A stretch of DNA of 64,000 bases from Collinsella sp. (GTDB lineage: Bacteria > Actinomycetota > Coriobacteriia > Coriobacteriales > Coriobacteriaceae): positions 1 through 64,000 of the forward strand of contig JAUMPM010000018.1 in the NCBI GenBank assembly GCA_031294825.1. The letters run 5' to 3'. Position 1 is the stretch's first letter. Every line of letters starts with the position of its first letter. This document shows, piece after piece, positions 1-8,958 of the stretch. The notes beneath the pieces are model-generated. The model was not told where the DNA came from. It searched no databases and saw only the letters and a program-made list of their open reading frames with translations. The translations under genes and the position numbers were made by a program.

Positions 1-33
1 CTCTAATTGCCGCTCGCAAACATCGTCTATATC

Positions 34-218
34 TCGAGGTCTAATACTTTTCCCGAGAAGTGAACGACCGTTTTTGGACCCCCGAAGCATCGACATTTTC
101 AGACGTCAAAACCGCAGGATTTGGCTGACAAAACCGCAGGAAATTGCATCTCAAAAGTGTCGATGCTTCGGGGGTCCGTTTTTACTCGTTCACTTCTTGG
201 AAAAGTATTAGACCTCGA
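34..218. repeat. Long imperfect inverted repeat element
   Basis: Two arms of about 60 bases, 34-95 and 158-218, are near-perfect reverse complements, differing mainly around 53-55 and 69-76. The arms share the outer sequence TCGAGGTCTAATACTTTTCC and the inner sequence GGACCCCCGAAGCATCGACA. The 62-base loop carries a direct repeat, AAAACCGCAGGA, at 109-120 and 130-141. A related AAAACCGCAGG stretch lies near 46713. No coding function is seen. It could be a non-autonomous mobile element or a structured repeat downstream of the convergent ABC transporter gene. Confidence 0.75.
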
Positions 219-263
219 TTTACAAGCCACTCAATGTGGCAAAAGGGCTGTCCCTTTGTCACA

Positions 264-3200
264 TTATTCGGAGCGTAGGGCTTCTACAGGGTCTTTTTTG
301 GATGCGCTTCGGGCCGGCAGCAGACCGGCAACGACCGTCAGCAGCACCGAAATTGCAATGAGCACCAGCGCATCCTGCACGGGCAGGCTCATCAGATTGG
401 GCACCTGTTTGGCAGCAAGCGCCCAGGCATTAACCGGAAAGCTCACGGCCACCACGACGACAATGGCAAAGACGCCGGAGATGAGGCCTTCGATAAAGGT
501 CTCGGCGTTGAACACGTTTGCCACGTTGCGCTTCGACGCGCCAATCGCGCGCAGGATGCCAATCTCCTTTTTACGCTCCAGCACGCTGATATACGTGATG
601 ATGCCGATCATGATGGAGCTCACCACCAAGCTGATGCTCACGAATGCGATGAGCACCAAGCTGATGGTGTTCACGATGTCGGTCACCGAACCCATGATGA
701 TGCCCATGTAGTCGGTGTACGAAATTGCCCGATCATCATGGCCAGCGGCTTTGACCTGCTTGTTGTACGCATCGATGTGATCGAGTACGCGCTCCTTGGC
801 CTCAAAGTCGCGCGGGAAAATCTTGACCGAGATGGGATCTGCCTCGTCCGCATAACCCAACGTGGTCAGATTGTTGTCGTAGGTAAGCTTCGACGCCTTC
901 GCATAGCTCATCATGAGCGAGCTCAGGTCCTCGGCGTCCATGTTGAAATGGATGGCATGAGCAAAGGCACTCGCATCCACGCGCATGGCGCTCGCCAGGT
1001 TAGCAAAACTCGACGACATCTGCGTCGCCATCTGGCCCATGAGCCCTGCTGCGCCTGCCCTGAGCTGAGCTGACACCGTCGCCGCAATCTGATCGCTGAT
1101 CGACTTCATCACCTGATCCATAGCCTGCTGCAGATACGGAGCCAGCTGCTTTTGCACATAGTCGGTCATCGCCTGCTGCAGGCGCTCGGCCAGGGCATCG
1201 CCGCCGAGCGCTTTGAGCTGGGCCAGGATTTGCTGGGCTGCCGTATCACTCTCAAGATACGCCGAGAATGCGGCAGCAAGCTTTGACGCGTCCTTAAGAT
1301 CATCGGGTGACAGCGCCCTAAACTGATCAGACTGCAAAAAGCTCTCAAACAGCTGGTTGGCTAGCGTTCCCACCTGCTGCATTTGCTCGGGCGTGAGTTC
1401 CAGGCCGTCAAAGATGCCCGAGAAATCTGGAGCCGGCGCTTTGGCCATGATGTCACCAAAGTCGATGTCCTTGCCAACGCCCGAAAGATCAATATCCAGG
1501 CCCGACAGATCGACGCCCGAAAGATCAATGCCGTCGCCGGCCGCACCCGAGAGCGCAGACGCATCAAACGAAAACGCACTCTTGAGCGCCGCCTCGTCCA
1601 CACTGAACATGCTGCCCAGATCAACGCCTTGCTTGGCCTCGCCTTGCAGTTCGTCGAAGGTTTTGCCCGTAAAGACATCCGTCTCGGGGTGGGCAAGCTG
1701 CTCCTGCACAATCTGCGAATCGGCGGCGCGCTCCATAAGCTGGCGAGTCAGCGCATGCGTGTAGGCAATGCCCGGGGACAACGCGCTCGCGTTGGCGGTC
1801 TCGTTGGGTCGCACCACGCCCACAATGTGCACGTCGATACCGTCGGCAACCTTGGCGGCCATAAAGTCGGTGTCGCCAGACATATCGGTCCACATGCCGG
1901 TCTCTTCGTTTTTGCGATACGCATCGGCCGGCGACAGCACCTTAAACGTCGTGGACAGTGCATCGTCGTAGGTAAAGTCGGTGCCGGTCTCGGGCGTTTC
2001 GACCCCACCGTCAGCCGTCATAGCGCTGTTTACCAGATCGTTGAGCTCATCGATATCCAACGCACCGATGCTATAGAGCGTGTAGTCGCCCACCGTGCCG
2101 CGGCTCGAAAGCACCATCACGGCTTCGTTAGCAGACGTAGGCCAATGCCCCGCCACGACGTCGTATTGGCTGTCGAGCAGGCTCTGGTCGTCAATCATCT
2201 CGTTAAAGACCGAGGTTCCCATGGATTCCATGCTCACCGTTGCCGCCGAGCTCGCGCCTCCGCTCATGGCCTCGGTCATGGCGTTGGGCACCAGCCGGAC
2301 AGGCTTCTCATCGCCCTTACCCGCACGATAGACAACCGGCGATACACCGTAGCCGTACTGAATGGAGTTGACCTCTTTATCGATGCCGTCGTCACCGGCA
2401 TCGAGCCATGCCTTAAAGCTCGTCATGTCGTTGGACTTAACGCTCGCAAACATATCCTTTACGGCCGTGACCACGGGAATCTTATCGGTTCCCTTAGCCT
2501 TGCCGCCGACGCTGTCGTCGGACGAGTCCACGCTTTCAGACGAGCCATCATCCGTGGCCCCCTGTCCGCCCATCATGGACGACAGGTCGTAATCCTGCTT
2601 GGAAATGGTGAGCGGATAGCTCGACAGCGTATCCTCCTCGACCTTTTTGATGTAGCCGTTTACGCCGTTGGACAGCGCTAGGATCGCCGCAATGCCGATA
2701 ATGCCAATCGAACCTGCAAAGGCCGTCATGGCCGTGCGACCCTTCTTGGTCATGAGGTTTCGGGCAGAAAGCCCCAACGCCGTCACAAAGCTCATCGAGG
2801 TTTTGCGCGTAGGCTTAGCCTCGCGACGCACGGCCTTTGCTACATCAAAGGGGTCGGAATCGTCGGTGATCTTGCCGTCCGCCAGGTTAACGATGCGCGT
2901 GGCGTACTGGTACGCCAGCTCGGGATTGTGCGTGACCATAATAACCAGACGGTCGCGCGCCACGTCCTTGAGCAGATCCATGACCTGTACGGATGTCGTT
3001 GAATCCAAAGCGCCGGTCGGCTCGTCTGCCAGCACAATCTCGGGATCATTAATCAGGGCGCGGGCGATGGCCACACGCTGCATCTGCCCGCCCGAAAGCT
3101 GGCTCGGGCGCTTGTTAACGTGCTCGCCCAGGCCGACTTTCTCCAACGCCTCGCGCGCACGCTGGCGACGCTCGGCATGCCCCACGCCCGTGAGCGTAAG

Positions 3201-3521
3201 CGCCAGCTCCACGTTTTCCAAAATGGTCTGATGCGGAATGAGGTTATAGCTCTGGAACACAAAGCCGATGCGGTTGTTGCGATAGGCATCCCAATCGCGA
3301 TCGTGAAAGTCCTTGGTCGATATGCCGTCGATCAGCAAGTCACCAGAATCGAAATGATCGAGCCCACCGATAACGTTGAGCATCGTAGTTTTGCCCGAGC
3401 CCGAGGGACCCAGAATGGCCACGAACTCGTTATCGCGAAAAGACAGGCTTACGCTATCGAGCGCCACCTGCGTAAACGACTGCGTAACGTACCTTTTGCA
3501 AATACTCTTGAGCTCCAACAT
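264..3521 (-). CDS. ABC transporter, fused ATP-binding and FtsX/MacB-type permease
   Basis: A MacB-like exporter half with its ATPase and permease in one chain of 1085 residues. The ATPase fills about residues 1-225, with Walker A GPSGSGKT (38-45), signature LSGGQ and Walker B IVLADEPTGALD. A first membrane helix follows near 265-287. Then comes an unusually long extracytoplasmic region of about 650 residues with Leu-Ser-Gly-Asp repeats. The C-terminus is an FtsX domain with three helices and the conserved ERKKEIGILRAIGAS segment. The ATG at 3521 has GGGAGAGG at good spacing; the upstream TTG abuts that site, so I reject it. The substrate is unknown; peptide or antimicrobial export is only a family-level guess. 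Confidence 0.9.
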   Translation of the reverse strand: MLELKSICKRYVTQSFTQVALDSVSLSFRDNEFVAILGPSGSGKTTMLNVIGGLDHFDSGDLLIDGISTKDFHDRDWDAYRNNRIGFVFQSYNLIPHQTILENVELALTLTGVGHAERRQRAREALEKVGLGEHVNKRPSQLSGGQMQRVAIARALINDPEIVLADEPTGALDSTTSVQVMDLLKDVARDRLVIMVTHNPELAYQYATRIVNLADGKITDDSDPFDVAKAVRREAKPTRKTSMSFVTALGLSARNLMTKKGRTAMTAFAGSIGIIGIAAILALSNGVNGYIKKVEEDTLSSYPLTISKQDYDLSSMMGGQGATDDGSSESVDSSDDSVGGKAKGTDKIPVVTAVKDMFASVKSNDMTSFKAWLDAGDDGIDKEVNSIQYGYGVSPVVYRAGKGDEKPVRLVPNAMTEAMSGGASSAATVSMESMGTSVFNEMIDDQSLLDSQYDVVAGHWPTSANEAVMVLSSRGTVGDYTLYSIGALDIDELNDLVNSAMTADGGVETPETGTDFTYDDALSTTFKVLSPADAYRKNEETGMWTDMSGDTDFMAAKVADGIDVHIVGVVRPNETANASALSPGIAYTHALTRQLMERAADSQIVQEQLAHPETDVFTGKTFDELQGEAKQGVDLGSMFSVDEAALKSAFSFDASALSGAAGDGIDLSGVDLSGLDIDLSGVGKDIDFGDIMAKAPAPDFSGIFDGLELTPEQMQQVGTLANQLFESFLQSDQFRALSPDDLKDASKLAAAFSAYLESDTAAQQILAQLKALGGDALAERLQQAMTDYVQKQLAPYLQQAMDQVMKSISDQIAATVSAQLRAGAAGLMGQMATQMSSSFANLASAMRVDASAFAHAIHFNMDAEDLSSLMMSYAKASKLTYDNNLTTLGYADEADPISVKIFPRDFEAKERVLDHIDAYNKQVKAAGHDDRAISYTDYMGIIMGSVTDIVNTISLVLIAFVSISLVVSSIMIGIITYISVLERKKEIGILRAIGASKRNVANVFNAETFIEGLISGVFAIVVVVAVSFPVNAWALAAKQVPNLMSLPVQDALVLIAISVLLTVVAGLLPARSASKKDPVEALRSE

Positions 3522-3668
3522 GGACGGCAACCTCTCCCACGCGGGCGCACTTGCCCGCTCTCCCCCGCCGTTCGTATTCGACGCGTTTGTCCTACTCTAT
3601 CCCCATTTTTTGCCGGCGCCAGTGAGGAATGTAACGAAGCACGCCAAAAAACGAACGGGACGGCGCCT

Positions 3669-3695
3669 AAAAGAAGAGGCCCCGAGCGGGACCTC
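3669..3695 (-). terminator. Rho-independent terminator after the TlpA operon
   Basis: On the minus strand GAGGTCCCG and CGGGGCCTC pair with one wobble around a three-base loop, followed by TTCTTTT. It lies about 80 bases past the stop of the TlpA-like gene. Confidence 0.7.
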
Positions 3696-3775
3696 TATAT
3701 GGTGGAGATTATCTTGAAAGGCAGCGGACTACTCCGCGCAGCGGCGCACGATCCTCGCCATGCTTTACGCGTTTT

Positions 3776-4747
3776 TTACTGCTCGCTATTCGCAATCGCC
3801 TGGTCGATAAGCTTGTCGAGTGCTGCGCGCTGCTCGGCGGAGCTAATGGCTCCCACGATTGGATCCCCTACGATGTTGCCGTTCTGATCGATGACATACG
3901 TCGTCGGGAACGAGAACAAATTTGACGTGAACTTACCGGCCTCGCTATCCGACTTGAACCAGATGTTCTTATATGTCACGCCCTTCTTGCTCAGCACGTC
4001 CTTGGCATCTGCGATCTCGCCCTTGTTGCCATCGAGCGTAAAGGAATTGACGCCCACGACCTGGCCGCCCTTCTCGGCAAGCTCCTGATTCAGCTTCTCA
4101 AGATCGCCCAGCTCGCCCACGCACGGCTTGCAAGTAGTGAACCAGAAGTTCATGACGGTGACCTTGTTCTTAGAGAACAGCTCGTCGCTGTTCACGTCGT
4201 TGCCATCCAGGTCCTTGCCCGTAAAGCTGGGGAACTTCGTCGCCTCGCTCGAAGCATTGGCACCAGCCGTCATGCCAGCGGTCGAAGCGTCGACGCTCTC
4301 GCCTGCACTCGGCGTGCTTCCACAGCCGGGGAACTCCTTCTCCAGGCTCTCGAGCTTGTCCTCGATCTCCTTGATCTGCTGTGCACCGGCCTTGAGCGTC
4401 TTAAGCTCATCCGCCGTAAACTCATCCTTAGCGCCGTCGATGGTCTTGAGCAGGAAATCGCCGTAATTGCTGCCATCCTCAATCATTGCCGAGTCTTTAT
4501 TTGCCGCGTTGAATACCTTTTCCCACAGCGCGTTATCACTCGAAAAGATCTCGTTCTCCTTCTGCATGAGCTTCGCATACAGCTCGGCGGCCTCGTCGGC
4601 ATTGGCCGGCTTCTGCGCAGTGAGTTCTGCGATCTTAGGATCGGAGCTCGCAGATTCGCTCGCATTGCCACCGGGCGCCGAACATGCCACAAGGCACAAG
4701 GCCAATACCGGCACCATAAACAGGGCCGCAATCTTAGAAAGCTTCAT
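3776..4747 (-). CDS. TlpA/ResA-like thioredoxin-fold lipoprotein
   Basis: A predicted exported lipoprotein of 323 residues. The signal segment MKLSKIAALFMVPVLALCL ends in the lipobox LVAC. A charged, mostly helical region follows to about residue 165. The C-terminal half is a TlpA-type thioredoxin domain with FWFTTCKPC as the redox CXXC and a TTYVIDQNG strand. It probably reduces disulfides outside the membrane with electrons from the adjacent polyferredoxin. I chose the ATG at 4747 because GGAGGA is seven bases upstream; the ATG at 4753 almost touches that site. It is the last gene of a three-gene minus-strand operon. Confidence 0.88.
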   Translation of the reverse strand: MKLSKIAALFMVPVLALCLVACSAPGGNASESASSDPKIAELTAQKPANADEAAELYAKLMQKENEIFSSDNALWEKVFNAANKDSAMIEDGSNYGDFLLKTIDGAKDEFTADELKTLKAGAQQIKEIEDKLESLEKEFPGCGSTPSAGESVDASTAGMTAGANASSEATKFPSFTGKDLDGNDVNSDELFSKNKVTVMNFWFTTCKPCVGELGDLEKLNQELAEKGGQVVGVNSFTLDGNKGEIADAKDVLSKKGVTYKNIWFKSDSEAGKFTSNLFSFPTTYVIDQNGNIVGDPIVGAISSAEQRAALDKLIDQAIANSEQ

Positions 4748-4776
4748 AGTCATTCCTCCGTTTTGTCGAAGCTTGT

Positions 4777-5679
4777 TTACTTTTTATCGGCAGTCAAGGG
4801 AAGCTTTTCCGCCGACACATCCAGGCCATAGCGATAGCTGATGGCATCGACGGGGCAGGCCCCAATGCACTTTCCGCACCGGATACATTCGGCATGATTG
4901 GGCGCGCGGACCACATCAACGTCCATCTGACAAACCCTTGAACACTTGCCGCACGAGATGCATTTGCACGCGTCGACCTGAATCCCCAACAAGGACACCT
5001 TATTCATGAGCGCATAGAATGCGCCGAGCGGGCAAATCCATTTGCAGAAGGGGCGATAGAGCAAAACGCTCAGCACTACCACGGCAATGAGAACGACAAG
5101 TTTCCAAGTAAAGAGCTGTCCCAACGCAGATCGAATGCCGGCATTGGCAATGGCCAGCGGAATGGCGCCCTCGAGCACACCCTGCGGACAGATGTACTTA
5201 CAAAAGAACGGGTCGCCCATGCCCACGTCGTTAACCACCAAGACGGGTAGCAGCACCACGGCAAACAGCAACACGACGTACTTGATGTACGTGAGCGGCT
5301 TGAGCTTTTTTGTCGAAAGCTTTTTGCCGGGAATCTTATGAAGCAGCTCCTGCAGCCAGCCAAACGGGCACAGAAAGCCGCATACAAAGCGTCCCAGCAG
5401 CACGCCGAGCAAAATGAGCGTACCGGTAACATAGTAAGAAAAGTTAAACTTGGATGAACCTACCACCGACTGGAACGACCCGATGGGGCACGCACCCGAT
5501 GCCGCGGGGCACGAATAGCAATTAAGTCCAGGTACGCAGACTGTTTTTCCCGCGCCCTGATAGATGCCGCCTTTGGCAAAGTTTGGCAGGTGAATGTTGG
5601 TGACGAGCGTCGCCGCCGCCTGAATGAATCCGCGAAATCGAGCCAAAACATGCGACGCAGTGTTTTCTCTTTTATCCAA
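4777..5679 (-). CDS. NapH/YccM-type membrane polyferredoxin (4Fe-4S)
   Basis: A membrane iron-sulfur protein of about 300 residues. Early cysteines lie in CVPGLNCYSCP and GACPIG. Paired CGFLCPFG and CKWICPLG motifs flank four to five hydrophobic helices. The C-terminus holds two ferredoxin clusters, CISCGKCSRVCQ and CIRCGKCIGACP. This is the layout of NapH/NosR-type quinol-to-thiol electron carriers. The frame is open further upstream, but the likely start is the TTG at 5679, overlapping the stop of the preceding small gene by eight bases, with GGAG about ten bases before it. Together with the CXXC peptide and the TlpA-like lipoprotein it probably moves reducing power across the membrane. Confidence 0.85.
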   Translation of the reverse strand: MDKRENTASHVLARFRGFIQAAATLVTNIHLPNFAKGGIYQGAGKTVCVPGLNCYSCPAASGACPIGSFQSVVGSSKFNFSYYVTGTLILLGVLLGRFVCGFLCPFGWLQELLHKIPGKKLSTKKLKPLTYIKYVVLLFAVVLLPVLVVNDVGMGDPFFCKYICPQGVLEGAIPLAIANAGIRSALGQLFTWKLVVLIAVVVLSVLLYRPFCKWICPLGAFYALMNKVSLLGIQVDACKCISCGKCSRVCQMDVDVVRAPNHAECIRCGKCIGACPVDAISYRYGLDVSAEKLPLTADKK

Positions 5680-5818
5680 TTCCGATACACTCCAAGCACA
5701 GCCTAATCGCTTTGGCCAGCACGGCATCTGCCTCGCCACGCATAACGCCAAAGCACACCATGGCAATTCCGACGATCAACAAAGCGACCTGTACCACGGG
5801 TTTTACCGCTTTGAACAA
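5672..5818 (-). CDS. CD1871A-family CXXC membrane peptide (48 aa)
   Basis: A short gene with a TTG start at 5818, AAAGGAG eight bases upstream, and 48 codons ending at 5672. Residues 7-26 form one hydrophobic helix. The C-terminus reads AIRLCLECIGIG, with a CLEC pair. This ending and the position directly before a NapH-like polyferredoxin and a TlpA-like protein fit the CD1871A family of CXXC small proteins. The motif suggests a membrane-tethered thiol carrier or assembly factor. It opens the operon and its 3' end overlaps the start of the next gene. Confidence 0.8.
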   Translation of the reverse strand: MFKAVKPVVQVALLIVGIAMVCFGVMRGEADAVLAKAIRLCLECIGIG

Positions 5819-5908
5819 CCTGACCACTCCTTTCGTTACGCGACCATTGGACCATATCGGCTATAAAATCCGTGTTAAGCGCGATTTGAAATGTGCAAGG
5901 AGACTGTT

Positions 5909-6583
5909 ATGCGTATTTTGATCGTCGAGGACGAGCAGGCGCTGTGTGACGCAATCGCGCGCAGCTTGCGAAACTTGGCGTACAGCGTCGACTGCTGCCA
6001 CGACGGGCAGGAGGCGCTCGACCTGCTGGGCGTCGAAGTCTTTGACCTCGTGGTACTCGACCTCAACCTTCCCCGTATCGACGGCATGACCGTACTCAGG
6101 GAACTTAGGAAAACTGACTGCGAGACTAAGGTACTGATTCTGTCCGCGCGTGGCGAAGTATCCGATAAAGTCGCCGGACTCGATGCCGGCGCCAACGATT
6201 ACCTCACCAAGCCGTTTCATCTGGACGAACTTGCGGCAAGGATCCGCAGCCTCACCCTCAGACGCTTCGCACAAAGCGGCATAGTATTAACCTGTGGAAA
6301 GCTCCGCTTTGACACCAAGGCGCGCATCGCTTCCGTGGACAGCGAGGCCTTATCTCTTACGCGCAAGGAAACGGGAATCTTGGAATACCTGATGCTTAAT
6401 CAGGGGCGTCCGGTAAGTCAAGAGGAGCTTATCGAACACGTTTGGGATAGCAGCGTGAACAGCTTTAGCAACGCAACCCGCGTTCATATCTCGTCGCTCC
6501 GCAAAAAGCTACGCAGCGCTTTGGGATACGACCCGATTCGCAATCGGATTGGAGAGGGCTACGTTATGGAGGATAGCGAATGA
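5909..6583 (+). CDS. OmpR-family response regulator
   Basis: A two-domain regulator of 224 residues. The receiver has the acidic pocket VEDE, phospho-acceptor Asp51 in LVVLDLNLPRIDG, and the switch lysine in YLTKPF. The C-terminal winged helix is OmpR/PhoB type (SVNSFSNATRVHISSLRKKL). The ATG at 5909 follows AAGGAG by six bases; the in-frame ATG at 5891 precedes that site and is rejected. It overlaps the kinase gene by four bases. It is divergent from the CXXC peptide/polyferredoxin/TlpA operon, about 90 bases away, which makes that redox operon a plausible target. Confidence 0.93.
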   Translation: MRILIVEDEQALCDAIARSLRNLAYSVDCCHDGQEALDLLGVEVFDLVVLDLNLPRIDGMTVLRELRKTDCETKVLILSARGEVSDKVAGLDAGANDYLTKPFHLDELAARIRSLTLRRFAQSGIVLTCGKLRFDTKARIASVDSEALSLTRKETGILEYLMLNQGRPVSQEELIEHVWDSSVNSFSNATRVHISSLRKKLRSALGYDPIRNRIGEGYVMEDSE

Positions 6584-7731
6584 AAGGGCTTTCGCTGCAA
6601 TGGCGTATAACGATTATGACGGCACTGCTCACGTGTGCGGCATGCGTGCTGACGAACTGCCTGGTCGGCTATACGGGCATGCGCTACATGGATGCCATCG
6701 GCAGCAACATCTCGGCTTTTAACGCAACCGGCGAAAATTCGCCCCAGGCGTTCGACCCAACGAAAGCGACCCCCGATGACAAGGTCACGATCGTCGTAAA
6801 CGACGCACAAGAGTCTTTTGGCACGACAACCTGGTGCATCACGGCTGGAGTCACACTCCTTGGCGGCGTGCTGGCATACTTTGTGAGCGGCCGTGCACTC
6901 AAACCGCTACGGGATTTTGCAGCCCAGGTTGAGCGTGTGCAGCCTGACAACCTAAGCGAAATCAGACTCAGTGAAGATGTGCCCACCGAGCTACAACAAT
7001 GCAGCGCCTCTTTCAACGACATGATCGCCCGTCTTGGCGAAGGGTTCTCTGCACAGCGTCAGTTTACCGGCAACGCCGCACACGAGCTGCGCACCCCGCT
7101 CGCCCTTATGCAAGCACAGATTGAACTATTCATCTCCGAGCACTCCGGTCTGCAATCCGAAACAGCCGAGCTGCTCGGCCTGCTACAAGAACAAACCGAG
7201 CGCATGTCTCGAATGACCAAGGTATTGCTTGAGATGAGTGAGCTCCGCAGCGTTCCTTGCGAGGACGATGTTGAACTCGGCCCCCTGTCCGAAGAGGTCC
7301 TCACCGACCTTGCGCCACTTGCCGAAAATAAGGGCATAGCCCTCAATTGTGCTGGAGACGCTTTAGTAATCGGAAGTGATACGCTCCTCTACCGGCTGGT
7401 GTTTAATCTGGTCGAAAACGCCATCCGTTACAGCCGCTCCGGCTCGACTGTCAACGTCTCCATCTGCGACAACGACAGCCACGTGATCCTGCGAGTCAAA
7501 GATGAGGGCCCGGGAATACCCAAGCAGTACCGAGAGAGCATCTTCCAGCCGTTCTTTCGTCTAGACAAATCCCGCAGCAGAGCATATGGCGGCGCAGGGC
7601 TCGGACTAGCGCTCGTTTGGGAGATTGCAGCGCTTCACGGTGGCACAGTAGAGGTCGAAACAAGTTTCGAGAACGGGACTACCATGCTCGTAAACCTTCC
7701 AAAACGATCCGCAGCGTCAACCGAACAGTAA
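6580..7731 (+). CDS. Sensor histidine kinase
   Basis: A membrane kinase of 383 residues and partner of the response regulator just upstream (ATGA overlap). Two helices at about residues 10-32 and 83-103 flank a short sensor loop of about 50 residues. A HAMP-like linker follows, then HisKA with His168 in AAHELRTPLALM. The HATPase domain has LVENAIRYSRSG (N box), DEGPGIPKQY (G1) and GGAGLGLAL (G2). All catalytic elements are present. The small sensor loop gives no hint of the ligand. Confidence 0.93.
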   Translation: MKGLSLQWRITIMTALLTCAACVLTNCLVGYTGMRYMDAIGSNISAFNATGENSPQAFDPTKATPDDKVTIVVNDAQESFGTTTWCITAGVTLLGGVLAYFVSGRALKPLRDFAAQVERVQPDNLSEIRLSEDVPTELQQCSASFNDMIARLGEGFSAQRQFTGNAAHELRTPLALMQAQIELFISEHSGLQSETAELLGLLQEQTERMSRMTKVLLEMSELRSVPCEDDVELGPLSEEVLTDLAPLAENKGIALNCAGDALVIGSDTLLYRLVFNLVENAIRYSRSGSTVNVSICDNDSHVILRVKDEGPGIPKQYRESIFQPFFRLDKSRSRAYGGAGLGLALVWEIAALHGGTVEVETSFENGTTMLVNLPKRSAASTEQ

Positions 7732-7798
7732 AACGAAAGGGGTCCCGAGCAACAGGAGTACAATTGCTGCATTGTTGCCACCTGATGGGAGATGGAAG

Positions 7799-8802
7799 AT
7801 GGACTGCGATGGCTACCCGCGCATTCCCATGCCGTTGATGTGCACTGCCTTTGTGCCGGGGCAGATTGACGCTGCGGTTGCAGGCATTTCCGACCCCGAT
7901 TCGCGCGCCATTGCCACGGCAGAAGCGCTGTACTTTCGCGGACAGGCCACCCTCGCTGCCAAGACGGCGCGCCCCTATCTTGACGCCACCGACCCCGCAC
8001 TGCGCTATTCCGCATGCCTTATCTGCGGATACGCCAGTCTGTCGCTCAACCGTATCGCCGATGCCCGCCGTTGCCTTGCTGGCATCCTCGATACACCAAC
8101 TGACGAGGAATCGCCCGCCGTCCACGCCACGCATATCCTGTTCGCCTCGGCCGCGAGCGTCCTGCTGCACTTGCCTTCCCCGTATTCCGCCGAAGAGTTT
8201 TATCCGCTTGCGGCGCATCTGCCCGAAGGCCTGCGCCTGTTCGCCAGCTACGTGATGGCGCATGCCCTGTACCTGCGCGGCGAATATGGCCGCAGTCTGG
8301 GCATGGCGGAAAACGCCCTGATCATGAAACAGGGAAGTTATCCCATCTCGGAGCTGTTCTTGCACCTGTCGGCTTCCATGGCCTGCATGAGCCTCAAGGA
8401 CATCGACGCCGCAAAGGCACACTTCGGAGCCGCTTGGGACGTTGCGCGTCCCGACGGCCTTATCGAACTCATTGGCGAGCACCACGGCCTTTTGCAGGGG
8501 CTTATCGAGGCGTGTCTAAAACGCAATACCCTGACGACTTCGCACGCATCATCGAGATTGCGTATCGATTCAGCTACGGCTGGCGGCGCATCCACAACCC
8601 CGATTCGGGCGAGGACGTGGCCGACGATCTAACGACCACGGAATTCACCATGGCCATGCTCGCCTGCCGTGGATGGACCAACGCCGAAATCGCACGCCAC
8701 ATGGGAGTATCGCCGGGCACCGTTAAAAATCGACTGTCCAACGTGTATGCAAAGCTTGGCATCGGCACGCGCACCGAACTGGTCGCGCATATGCTGCGTT
8801 AG
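7799..8802 (+). pseudogene. LuxR-type transcriptional regulator, one-base frameshift
   Basis: The ATG at 7799 has GGGAGA upstream. The first frame encodes a helical, TPR-like region with repeated ALYLRG and AYLRGEYGRSLGMAENAL-like helices. It reads into nonsense after about 8520. The correct continuation, YPDDFARIIEIAYRF and then a LuxR/GerE helix-turn-helix (WTNAEIARHMGVSPGTVKNR), lies in the -1 frame and ends at 8802. The switch falls at a run of four A's at 8519-8522; a fifth A would restore one 334-residue frame. This is a recent mutation, a sequencing error or, less likely, a recoding site. It sits 156 bases before the large surface-protein gene and could regulate it. Confidence 0.8.
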
Positions 8803-8958
8803 CGGCCAGACTGCCTAGCGCGGCACGTGCGCCCCGGAGCCCCGGCGCTTCGCTCGCTCAAATTGGACATTTTGGCCCTCGGACGGCACTACCGTGACAG
8901 GATGCCTTCTCGCAAAATTGGATTATTTCCACCGATACCTGCGGGATGGGAGCCAAAG

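Noticed and set aside
1383..2681. 432-codon frame opposite the ABC transporter
   Set aside because: It lies fully antisense to a clear ABC exporter and reads as low-complexity Arg/His-rich protein, a by-product of GC-rich codon use.
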